Positions 47,372-58,279 of a stretch of 64,000 nt of DNA are shown here, piece after piece (the first letter of the stretch is position 1; every line of letters starts with the position of its first letter). Location: positions 82,058,097 to 82,122,096 of the forward strand of contig CM037590.1 of assembly GCA_021018995.1 (NCBI GenBank), written 5' to 3'. The translations under genes were made by a program, and so were the position numbers. Source of the DNA: Chloranthus sessilifolius (taxonomy: Eukaryota; Streptophyta; Magnoliopsida; Chloranthales; Chloranthaceae). Below the pieces are notes generated by a model, which ran no database searches, was not told the DNA's origin, and was given only the letters and a program-made list of their open reading frames with translations.

Positions 47372-47906
47372 CTAGAGGCAGAAGGCCAGCTCATTCCTCT
47401 GCTCGATCATGATTAGCTTCATCTCAGTACCATATGGGATTTCTATCATTGACGCCAAAGTGGCTAATGCGTCGGTGAAGCGATTCCTTATCCGGGGGAC
47501 GTATGAGAATGTCATGTTTTCAAAACAAACTATCAGATCCTCGAGGGTCTCATGGTAAGGGATCAGTTTCTCGTCTTTCATCTTCCAATCACCATTTGTC
47601 TGGCATATTATTAACTGTGAATCGCCAAACACTCGAAGGTGAGTTACATTTAGATCGAGAGCGGCCTGTAAGCCTGCTGCACAAGCTTTGTACTTAGCCA
47701 TGTTGTTAGTGCAAGGGAAGTTGAGCTTGATAGAGAGACTGGTACGTGGGATCCTTTCGGCGAAATCAGAATGGCGCCAACTCCCTGACCCTCGCCATTG
47801 GTCGCCCCATCATAGTGCATTACCTAAGATTCCTCTGCTTCTTCAGTATCGTCTTCCATCATGAATAGGATGTCCTCATGAAGGAACTCGGTTCTTAAAG
47901 GCTCAT
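47372..47906 (-). pseudogene. T3 archaeal-type RNase H region (fossil)
   Basis: AKYKACAAGLQAALDLNVTHL followed by VFGDSQLIICQTNGDW, then RNRFTDALATLASM: the second RNase H of Tat elements. The upstream part is interrupted at 47906 by L1 and resumes at 54769. Confidence 0.78.
47902..47906. repeat. L1 target site duplication
   Basis: CTCAT before L1 and again at 54769-54773 after it. T1, which lacks the insertion, has a single GGCTCATAGTC at the corresponding point (about 1630-1640). Confidence 0.9.
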
Positions 47907-49783
47907 TGTTGTCGCTCCAAGTGTGCCATAATTGTGTGCATTATGAATCAAAAATTAAAGAATTAAAGAATGCTAGGTTATATGGATGTTAACTTATGAA
48001 AGGGATATCAGCACATTGGGGCTAACACTGGCCTGCAAGATCAGGGCCAATTGTAGCAAGTTTTAAATGTAAGTGAGTAAAAGATCGTCCACAGGGAATT
48101 GATTTAAAATTTAAGATAAACCTCCAGATCTGTGCTACCAGATCTGGCTCTATAATTATCTAAAAAAAAGAATAGATAAAAGAGAGTGTTGGATTGTGTC
48201 ACATTTAACTATAAGCAAATAAAGAAAAGAACTAACTACATGATCCAGATCCGAGTTGGGGAGATGTTTAAAATAAGACAAATGCAGAAATAATAGCTTC
48301 ATGTACTTTAGCCTCTGAATTTTAATGGAGAATCTGTAGTACAACAGAGCAGATTCAATCTTCATCTGGCTACCAGCACAGATGTAAGAGAAATAAATCC
48401 GAATTAAGGAATAGGTTTAGACTTTTGGCTATGATCTGTCCACTCAAATGGTCACAGATCATCCAATAGTTGAGGCCTATTCTTTACTTCACAACATGAG
48501 CATCACTGTAAATGCTGCTAGAATTAGGTTACCAACGCTAATTCGCACAGGGGTAATGAATTAAGGGAAGTTGCATGTGGATGAGTGAATCTAAAGAAGT
48601 CTAATGCACTAAGGTGAACATTCACAACCCTCGACATGACTCCAATGGAGAAGACACAAATTACTGCAACCTTTTAAAATCCAAAATGGCTTCTTAAAGA
48701 GCCCTCAGACTTACAGTCTGAGCTTCTTAGAGAGCCCTCAGACTTACAGTCTTGAATCCGAACTTGGAAGTACAAATCACTCACAATGGCTCTCAAAGGT
48801 AAACTACAAGAAGGGATTACAGGGGGTTCAGATAAGCTATCTGACCGGAATGAGAGAAACAGAGATGAAAACCCTAAGATCTGGATGCCTAATTTGGGCG
48901 AATGGCTTCTCTATTTATACTTTTTCCTCCATCCTACGCATGGCTGGATTGACCAATCAGGAATGCTTTAGATCTGGATTGCCCAATGAGGTTTGAGCAC
49001 GGGGATCCAGATCTGTTTTGGCCAATGGAAATGCTTCGATCCGGTTCGCCAATCAAAGCAAGCATCAATTCATTATGGGTTTGAAATTCTTGAGCTGGAA
49101 GTTCCCGCGTAATTTAACTTTGGGCGCCACATGGGTTGGAATATGCCTTCGAATCTTGATTGGAACCTTCCAGGAATGTTCTGGTCTTTTGATTGCATTA
49201 GCGCATGCAAAGTTTCTGAAATACCCTTCTGGACGAGCAAATCCCGTAATGCCATTTCGCAGTTCAGGGCCTTTTCGCATAAAGTTCAATGACTTCAAGC
49301 TTTAGTTCATTCTTCTTTTCGAGGAGTTCAGATGCCCTACGCACGCTACACCTGGAGTTTTACTCCTTTTCGCAGAGTTTAGGGGCCTTTGCGTACAGTT
49401 CATTCTTCTTTTCGGGGAGTTTTTTCTTCTTTTCGTAAAGTTGAAGGTTCTTTGCGAATAGTAGAAGTTCTTTGCGAATTGAACTCTAGGCTCCCATTCT
49501 TCTTCTTGCAATTGACTTTTAACTTGATTTTTCTTTGAATGGCTCTCTCTCTTGCTTGTGTCTTTATGCGCTCTTTTAGACCCTCTTTAGCCATTCTTTG
49601 AGGTCTTTCTTCACTCCTTCTTTAAACTTGACATGAGCTGTCTTTTTGATCTTTTGGGATGCTTTTCGATTTGAACTCGATTGGTTAGTTTGTAAAATGC
49701 ACACTAAAGCACTTATTTAGTCTTCTCAAGGGTCTTTCAAGGCTCATGTTTAGGGGTGAAAATGGTATTTTCACTACTTAACA
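47907..49783 (-). repeat. L1 3' LTR (left copy)
   Basis: 1,877 bp. TATA box on the minus strand at 48911-48920 (GTATAAATAG). U3 array of TTCGCA(A/G)AGTTC words at 49250-49480. Small ORFs inside are not genes. Confidence 0.9.
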
Positions 49784-52700
49784 CACCCTTAAACCTAAGC
49801 TTTGCTAGTCCCCGAGCAAAGAAACGTAAAAGCAAAATAAAGAGCCACTTTTGTAGGAAGCACAGTGCATTTAGCATATGCAATAAGCCTTTTAAACCCT
49901 AGGTTATCCCTAGAGGAGGAGTGAAGTCTCGAGGGTTTTCAAATGAAGGTACCCACAAACTTCTCCATGGGACATTGGCATTAGTGCAATGTCATCCCAT
50001 GAGCAATCAAAGATCAAAATTAGTTACTCTTGAATCAATGTTTAAACAGAAATTTAGGTTTATTGTTTGCAAGGGATTTCAACATTTATAAACCTTATGA
50101 ATGTTTCACTCTTTTTCCAATCTGAGCAGCCATAGAAATCATGCAAATGTGTCGAGTGAGTTCATCATTTGAATAAAAATTAGGTTATAAGTCATACTTA
50201 ATGTGCTCAAGTTCCAACCCAAACACTTACGGTGTACTCTCATCAAGATTTTTGTTGAAGGGTTCATTTTCACTCAAGCTCAAGAGCGCTTACATCTCCC
50301 AAATGGATTTGTAAGCATGAGCATAGGCATGATTCTCGTGTGGCATCCTTGACATCTCCTCACCATAGATTGGGAAACCGCTTATCTCCACATGAGTTCA
50401 CTCAACTTTGGATCACAAGGACTTTTAGGTGGGTTTGTTGCATGGCTCGTGGAGTGAGGTTTCTGTGGATAGGAAGGTTGAATGTGTTTGGATTTTTGAG
50501 AAGTCAGAATTGAAGGAGGTGGTTCATGACTCCACCTTCTTGAGTTTAGCTTCTTTTGAGATTCTCGTGTTCAAAGTACTCCTTCTTCCTTTGATCTTGA
50601 ATTTTCAACATAAAGTTCCTTTTTTTTTTTTTTGCTTGCTTCTTTTTCACATTGTTTTTCTTTTTACTTTCTCACCACCATACCGCCCATTTTTGAGGTA
50701 TTTCTTCTTCATTTATTTTGATATTTGCCCGTAAATGTTCCATCTTTACTTCTTTCTCCTTTAACTCCTCAATTCTCAAGGTGAGGGAAGGCTGTATTGG
50801 TTCCATTGGTTCAGGAGCAAGAGAAATGGGTGTTTTGATGAAGCATTGTAGGATTTATAGCTCAACTGGGGTACAAACAAGGGCAGATCTTTCTTGGTTG
50901 GTGCTAAGCTCAAGTCCAAAAGAAGGCCTTGATCTTTCCTCGTTTCATGAATCTTGTTGCTTGTTTTGATTTGGAGTTTCCTAATTTCTAGTGGATCTAA
51001 TGCCTCAGCCGGTCTTTGAATCGTAAAAGGGTTGCCTCGGTCACTCTTCAACAGAGATGTAAAACATATAGGCTCAATTCTCGGTTATGGTTTTTCCTTG
51101 AGCTTTTAAGTATATCTTTACCTTTTTCTCTTCTGTGGACTTGCTATGTGCTAATACAAGTGTATTTTCCTGGTGTTAACATCATGGAAATGTGGAATAT
51201 TGTAGGGTTTAGAATGTCTAAATTCTTGCAAAGAAAATTTTAAAATTTCCACATTGTCATGATTCTTAAGTAAATTGATTCATTTCCTGATTACTTTGGT
51301 GATTGTGATGCCCTTATGCTAATTATCTCATGGACACATTTTGCCATACCCCCAAACCTAAGATGAACATTGTCCTCAATGTTCTAGACAATGAGAGACT
51401 AGGGCAAGCAGGTAAAAGAAGAAAGAAAACTAAGAAATGTAAAAAATCTAAACTATATGCAGCAGAAAATAAAAATGTAGAACTGAAGATATGAGCAAGG
51501 AAATGGAAAACATGATATACAAATGCAAGAAAAATCAACAAACCAACGCTAGAACTGCTAAATAAAATCTGAAAAAATAGAAGGATTACTATGCAAATGA
51601 AAGGAAACTAATGCTAATAACAGAGAAATAGTAAAAGCAAGGTAAGGGACTGAATACAAAGTTAAAAAAGAAAAAGAAAAGTGTTGATACAAAAACTGAA
51701 TTTGTGAATGCAAAATAGGAAAACAAAGTTATAAACTAACTATACTCACAGAAAAATGACGAAAATCGAAGAAACGAGGACACATTAACCTAAGAAAGAA
51801 GAAAAAATCACGATCTAAAAACAGAATTTGAAACTAAAATTCTAAAATGAAAATCTAATGCCAAATGATGTATCCTAAGCCCAAAGAAACAAACCCAAAA
51901 GCGAGAGATACTTATGAATCTAAGTGATTATAAAATGATTAGAATACGAAAAGCAAGATTCATAAGATTGACCCTTTGTTGATGATGTGTATGAAAAAAA
52001 AAAAAATAATGAAGCATGGGAGCACATATTAAAATGGTTCACACTGAGACCCTTTATGATGAAAGAAATCTCAAGGAAAATAAAATTAGTGGGTCCATTG
52101 AATATTCAAAAGCCTATGATTCACTACTCATTATCCTACATGATTCCTAAAAAAAATGATCTCAAAGAGTCCAGGATGGGAAAAGTGGATGCAAATGGAA
52201 AAACATTCATCAGGAAGATATCTATATTGTTTTTATAATTTTCTATTTTATTTTTTTTTACTTGTTTTGAATCAGCTCGAGCTCAACAAGAGCCCTTATT
52301 TACTATCAAAATAATGAGAAACAACTCGTAGATTTTCTATTTGTGTTTTCACTTCTTTTATTTTGTATTTGGTTTTGTAAAAAAAAAATCAAAGATGCCT
52401 AAAAGACAAGAAATTATAATCAAAACAAACATTAAACATGAGAATTGGTTCTCAAGAATTTAAAATAGAAAATGAATACAAAGGAGAAGGATGCAAACTC
52501 AAGCAGATCTGCTCCACTTTGGTCCAGATGCTCCTTGTTGACGCTCAGATCCGCAAACATCCAAAAACTGCAAGAAGATTACCTTATTCAAGTATTGACA
52601 AAAATAAAAGAAAACTCAAAGCACGCCTAAATTTGACAAAAAGACAAAAGAGTGGCAGCAAGATTTATTCAAATAACTAGAGGCAAAGAATAAAACTCGA

Positions 52701-52877
52701 AAAATAAAAAAATTCTCGCATAAGAGGTTTTCTATATACAAAGCTGTCAGAGACATTTAATCAAGCACTTGGAATGCAAAGTGTTTAAAGCAAAAATTAA
52801 AATAAAAATCAAATCTACAAAATAGAAAACTTAGGTCTACCAATTTTAAAATCTATTCTAAGAACGCGCCAAAAACT
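49784..52877 (-). other. L1 interior, non-coding
   Basis: From the 3' side: 49784-50420 (minus strand) aligns with the last 0.6 kb of the A1 and A2 3' noncoding regions. The rest is T-rich at 50500-50800 and A-rich at 51360-52870, with a CATACCCCCAAACCTAAGATG block near 51340. No gag, pol or second-ORF similarity is seen. Confidence 0.65.
52862..52876 (-). promoter_or_regulatory. L1 primer binding site
   Basis: Minus strand TTTTTGGCGCGTTC next to the LTR end, related to the TGGCGCCGTT site of A2 but shortened or altered after the first seven bases. Confidence 0.55.
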
Positions 52878-54768
52878 TGTTGTCGCCCAAGTGTGCCATA
52901 ATTGTGTGCATTATGAATCAAAATTAAAGAATTAAAGAATGCTAGGTTATATGGATGTTAACTTATGAAAGGGATATCAAGACATTGCTAACATCGGCCC
53001 GCAAGATCGTGGCCAATTGTAGCAAGTTTTAAATGTAAGTGAGTAAAAGATCGTCATGGAATTGATTTAAAATTTAAGATAAACCTCCAGATCTGGCTCT
53101 ATAATTATCTAAAAAAAAGAATAGATAAAAGAGAGTGTTGGATTGTGTCACATTTAACTATAAGCAAATAAAGAAAAGAACTAACTACATGATCCAGATC
53201 CGAGTTGGGGAGATGTTTAAAATAAGACAAATGCGTAAATAATAGCTTCATGTACTTTAGCCTCTCAATTTTAATGGAGAATCAGAGTTCAACAGTAGCA
53301 GATTCAATCTTCATCCGCTACCAAAGATGATGTAAGAGAAATAAATCCAATTAAGGAATAGGTTTAGACTTATGGCTATGATCCGTCCAATGGTCACAGA
53401 TCATCCAATAGTTGTGGCCTATTCTTTAGTTCGTAACATGAACATCATCAGAATGTCGCTAGAATTAGGTTACCAACGCTTAATTCGCATGGGGTGATGA
53501 ATTAAGGGAAGTTGCATGCGGATGAGTGAATCTAAAGAAGTCTAATGCACTAAGGTGAACATTCGTAACCTCTCGACATGACTCCAATGGAGAAGACACA
53601 AATTACAAAGAACCTTTTAAAATCCAAAATTACAATTACAGAAAGCACGGCTTTTAGAGAGCCCTCGACTTAGAGCTTCAGAGAGCCCTCGACTTACGCC
53701 TTGAATCCAACTTGAAGTACAAATCACTCACAATGGCTCTCAAAGGTAAACTACAAGAAGGATTACAGGGGTTCTGATAAGCTATCCGACCGAATGAGGG
53801 AAATGTAGATGAAAACTTCAAACTGGACGCCCAATTTGGGCGAATGGCTTCTCTATTTATACTTTTTCCTCCATCCTGCGCATGGCTGGATTGACCAATC
53901 AGGAATGCTTTAGATCTGGATTGCCCAATGAGGGTTGAGCACGGGGATCCAGATCTGTTTTGGCCAATGGAAATGCTCTGATCTGGTTCGGCCAATCAGG
54001 TGCCAGAAGCATCAATTCTGTTATGGGTTTGAAATTCTGTTTGAGCTTCTGGAAGTTCCCGCCAGGTAATTTAACTTTGCGCGCTCACATGGGTTGGAAT
54101 GTGCGTTCGGATCTTGGTTGGAACCTTCCGGAATGTTCTTGGTCTTTTGATTGCATTGGGGCGCGTGCAAAGTTTCCTGAAATACCCTTCGGACGAGCTG
54201 CAAATCCCCAGAATGCCATTTCGCAGAGTTCAGGGGCCTTTTCGCAAAGTTCAATGACTTCTGAAGCTCTGTTCGCAAAGTTCAATCTTCTTTTCGAGGA
54301 GTTCAGATGCTCTTCGAAAGCTACACCTGGAGTTTTAGTCCTTTTCGCAGAGTTTAGGGGCCTTTTCGCAAAGTTCAATCTTCTTTTCGAGGAGTGTTTT
54401 CTTCTTTTCGCAAAGTTCAAGGTTCTTTGCGAATAGTAGAAGTTCTTTGCGAATTGAACTCTAGGCTCCCATTCTTCTTTGCGAATTGACTTTTAACTTG
54501 ATTTTTTCTTTGCGAATGGCTCTCTCTCTTGCTTCAGGTCTTTGTCTGCTCTTTTAGACCCTCTTTAGCCATTGCTGAGGCTGTTTCTTCACTCCTTTAA
54601 ACTTGACATGAGCTGTCAGCTTTTTGATCTTTTTGGGATGCTTTTCGGATTTGGACCTGTCTGATTGGTTAGCTGTAAAATGCACACTAAAGCACTTATT
54701 TAGTCTTCTCAAGGGTCTTTCAAGGCTCATGTTTAGGGGTGAAAAATGGTATTTTTCACTACTTAACA
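52878..54768 (-). repeat. L1 5' LTR (right copy)
   Basis: 1,891 bp, aligning end to end with 47907-49783. TATA box on the minus strand at 53853-53862. U3 array of TTTTCGCAAAGTTC and TTTGCGAAT words at 54220-54490. The copies differ mainly by short insertions and deletions. Confidence 0.9.
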
Positions 54769-56080
54769 CTCATAATCTGGCAAAGGGTGGTCGGTAAGGT
54801 GATCGACGAGTGCCTACCCCTTAATCGACTTCTGAGTGACGTACATGATGTCAAACTCAGACAATAAAAGTTGCCATTGTGCAGTCCACCCAATGAGAGC
54901 CGACTTCTCGAACAAATATGTCAACGGGTCCATTCGGGCTAAAAGTAGAATGGCTTGGGATAGCAAGTAATGGCGAAGCCTCTAAGTAGCCCAAATAAGA
55001 GCCAGGCATGCTTTCTCCAGATGAGAATAGCGCATCTCATAATCAGTAAATTTCTTGCTCAAATAGTAAATGGCCAGCTCCCTTCTTCCCGTCTCATCGT
55101 GCTGCCCTAAGACACATCCCATCGAGACTTCCGTCGTGGAGAGATACATTAAGAGTGGTCTCCCTGACTCGGGTGGTACCAACACAGGTGGATTGAGGAG
55201 GTAACTTTTGATTTTATCGAATGCTTCTTGGTAGTCAACGTTCTATTCAATAGGCAAGTTCTTCCTTAGTATCTTGAAGATCGGCGTGCAGATTGGAGTT
55301 AGTTGTGCAATGAACCGACTGATATATTATATTCTACCCAAGAACCGTCTAACTTCTTTCTCGATAAATGATGGCAGCATTTCTATGATAGCTTTAACTT
55401 TGACTAAGTCGACCTTGATCCCTCTCCTGCTAACAATGAATCCCAGCAGTTTCTCGGACATAGCATCGAATGCGCACTTCTGTGGATTCAAACATAATCT
55501 ATACTTTCTCAACCTCTCAAACAGCTTCTGAAGATTTACCAGATGATCACTTTGCTCTGGTGACTTGGCTATCATATCATCGACATACACTTCAATTTCT
55601 CAATGCATCATGTCGTGAAACAGTGTAGTCATAGCTCTCTGGTATATTACCCTGGCATTCTTCAGTCCAAATGGCATAATGCGATAGCAAAAGGTTCCCC
55701 AAGGAGTGATAAATGTCGTCTTCTCCCGATCAGCCTCTACTATCTTAATCTGGTTGTATCCTGAGAATCCATCCATGAAAGGAAGCATCCCGTACTTGAC
55801 AGTGTTATCGACCAAGATATCGATGTGTGGTAATGGGAAATCGTCCTTTGGGCTCGCTTTGTTCAAATTTCTAAAATCAATGCACATTCGAACCTTTTCA
55901 TCTTTCTTTGGCACGGGCACAATATTGGCTAGCCACTGCGGGTACTTGGATACCATGAGAAACCCCGCGTCATATTGCTTGATGACCCCGTCTTTGACTT
56001 TTGACATCCACTCAGGTTGGAGACATCTCAACTTCTACTTAACCGGCTTCATATCAAGGTAGAGAGGCAACTCATGCTCG
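54769..56080 (-). pseudogene. T3 RT and gypsy RNase H region (fossil)
   Basis: RT: VPVPKKDEKVRMCIDFRNLN, FMDGFSGYNQI, FCYRIMPFGLKNA and the catalytic YVDDM motif near 55580. The thumb and connection lie at about 55330-55500. Gypsy RNase H with GCVLGQHDETG and AIYYLSKKFTDYEMRYS lies at about 54980-55190. The block order is normal for Ty3/Gypsy. Confidence 0.82.
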
Positions 56081-57083
56081 ACCAAATCAATGTCCAGACT
56101 AGGCATGTCCTCGTACGACCAGGCAAAAACATATTGGTATGATCGAAGGAAGTTGATCATGCTTTTTCTTTCCTCGAGAGATAGTGACGTTTTGATTTTG
56201 GAAATTCAGGGAATCTCCTCAGTCCCTAGATTAACGTCCTCCGTTTCCTCGATAATGGGGGTAGGGTCATGCTCAAATTCGGCAAGCCGGTCAAGGAGCT
56301 CATTGGGGAGCTCCTCCAAAGGGATATCCTCGTCCAGACTCATAACTCTTACCTCTTCTTATATTTCTATAGGAAAAAGGTTGATTTTACATGGGATGGG
56401 TATTTCAATTAAGGCATCTTTTTATGAGATTTTATCTAGAATTTTAAATGACCATATTTTTGGACTTTATATTTTTTCAATGTTTTTGGAATTTTTATTT
56501 TCTTTGGAGATGGACCCTTGGCAGTACGAGTCTATGTATATACAAGGTATTGCCTGCCAAGGGCTTATCTCACTTTTTATAGGTTATTTTTTTTTAGGAA
56601 ACAGGTGTCAAATGCTAGGCCACTCCCCACTTCCAAGGTTTGGGGCAAAGATGTCCAGTTGCGTACCTGAGAGGCTGCTTCTTTACCTATTTAGATGGAG
56701 GGTGCTGACTGATATGGCCCTTTGGAGTCAGCCTCCATCATGTTGATCCCTATTTCATCTAAGATTACATCTTTAAACGTTAACACAATTTTGTGGTGAT
56801 TCACCACAGGGGGAGTTTGTTCAGGTACAGGCCATCATTCCTCAAAGAGGGATAACGCGGCCAAGTCTATTTCCAGGCTGGGAAGGCTAATGTGGGGGTT
56901 GGTGGGGTGAACTGGTGCTGCAGGCTTATGTGGGGTTAATCGGGTTTCCCCATTCATGTCAATTTTCACAACCCCGACACTTATGAATGAATTCCTGATG
57001 TGAGGCCTGGGATGGGGTTTTTCTTTTATGTGAATCCCCCTGGCTTTTGCAGCTGCTATCGCACGAACTTTCTCTTTAGCCTC
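56081..57083 (-). other. T3 segment between RT and G-patch
   Basis: Contains T3-specific coding-like and AT-rich sequence. Blocks near 56600-57050 match T1 at 2470-2880. No separate domain is recognised. Confidence 0.4.
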
Positions 57084-57350
57084 TCATACTTCTTCTGTGG
57101 GCTTGTAACCTAGCCCAAACTTAACTTTTTGACCGCCCTTAGTTATGACAGGCTCTTTTCTACCTTGCAATTTGGGCCCTAGCCCTCTTCCTTTTTTATA
57201 GCCCCACTTTTGGAGCATAGCTACTGCCACTACCATTCCACCTCTGGTACTTGGAATGATGCCCTCGATGGGCTCCAAGAGTATCGTCGATACCTCGTAT
57301 TCAAAACTGTGAAGGTCGATGTCCTCTGCGGTGTGTGGCACATCTAACAC
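57084..57350 (-). pseudogene. T3 G-patch segment (fossil)
   Basis: LDVPHTAEDIDLHSFEYEVS, then AVAMLQKWGYKKGRGLGPKL and GLGYKPTEE. The W-G-Y-x-x-G-x-G-L-G pattern is a good G-patch core, better preserved than in T1. Confidence 0.68.
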
Positions 57351-57479
57351 ATTGGGCTTTTCAATATTGTTGATGGCCTTTTCTTTCTCACTATGCCCTT
57401 CACCGATGATTGTGATGATCTTATGCCCCGATGCAAATTTGAGTTTTTGGTGCAGTGTGGAGGGGATCGCTCAAACTTC

Positions 57480-58124
57480 ATGCAGCCACAGGCACCCCAA
57501 TAATAGATTAAATGAGGATTTAATGTCTATTACCTGAAATAATATGGAGAAGGTCATTGGCCCAATCAACAGCTCAAGGTCAACTTCTCTCATTATCTCT
57601 CTCCTGGTATTGTCAAAACCTCAGGCACTGGTTCTCGTGGGTCTCAGCATGCAAGGATCTACCCCGATCTTGGTGACGATTCTCAGCGGGCATATGTTCA
57701 AAGCAGACCCATTATAGATTAGAACCAAGGGGATAATCATATTTCTAGACTCGATGGTTATATTCAAAGATTTTGAGTGACTACCTCCTTCCTCAGGTAA
57801 ATCGACATCAGAAAATGAAATGGCATTTAGAGCCGTTACTTGATCAATTATTTTCCCGACTTCATCCGAGCTAACCTGAAGTGAGACATGCGCATTCTTT
57901 AATGCCCTCATTAAAGCTTGGAAATGGAGTGGAGACGTCATCAACAGATCCCATACAGTTATATGGGCAGGCATTCTTCTCAGTTGAGTCTCTAGTATAT
58001 GCTCTCGACTCATTTTCTCGAAAGGATTCACTGTGCTATTTTTCTTCCCCTCTAGTTGGGCTTGTACTGCCGCCGGTGCTTCTGGCTGTTTCAAGATCTT
58101 CCTAGACCAAGAAACGAAGTCCAC
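57480..58124 (-). pseudogene. T3 aspartic protease region (fossil)
   Basis: The active-site region reads LVLIYNGSALNICPLR; upstream are AISFSDVDLPEEG and a MSREHILETQLRRMPAHITVWDLL block that is also present in T1 at 3740-3830. A typical Tat gag-protease junction. Confidence 0.75.
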
Positions 58125-58279
58125 TGCCCCTTCTCTGTGGCTATCGGTGTTGATATCTATTTGTTCATAATTCAGTAGGACCTAATGAGGACCATAGGTT
58201 GGTCCCGAGATCTAAAATGGTATAGCAGCCAGTATCGGAGGCACTTACACTGCGGGCTCAGGATGTGTGGGCAACACTT

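Larger units (their letters stand above)
47907..54768 (-). mobile_element. L1: LARD-like non-autonomous LTR element
   Basis: 6,862 bp, inserted into T3. LTRs lie at 47907-49783 and 52878-54768; a primer site is at the inner edge of the right LTR (minus strand AGTTTTTGGCGCG), and a PPT-like GGTTTAAGGGTGTG at the left LTR. The 3.1-kb interior has no recognisable coding sequence. LTR start (TGTTAAGTAGTGAAAA, like TGTTAAGACCTGAAAA of A2), primer site, U5 block and the 0.6 kb before the 3' LTR all match the A1/A2 family, so it is a gag-less relative that would need proteins from elsewhere. Confidence 0.85.

Noticed and set aside
53678-54436. Moderate ORFs on both strands in the L1 LTR (for example 53960-54436)
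   Set aside because: They are LTR sequence. The other LTR does not keep the same frames, and the residue patterns come from the CGCAAAGTTC array.
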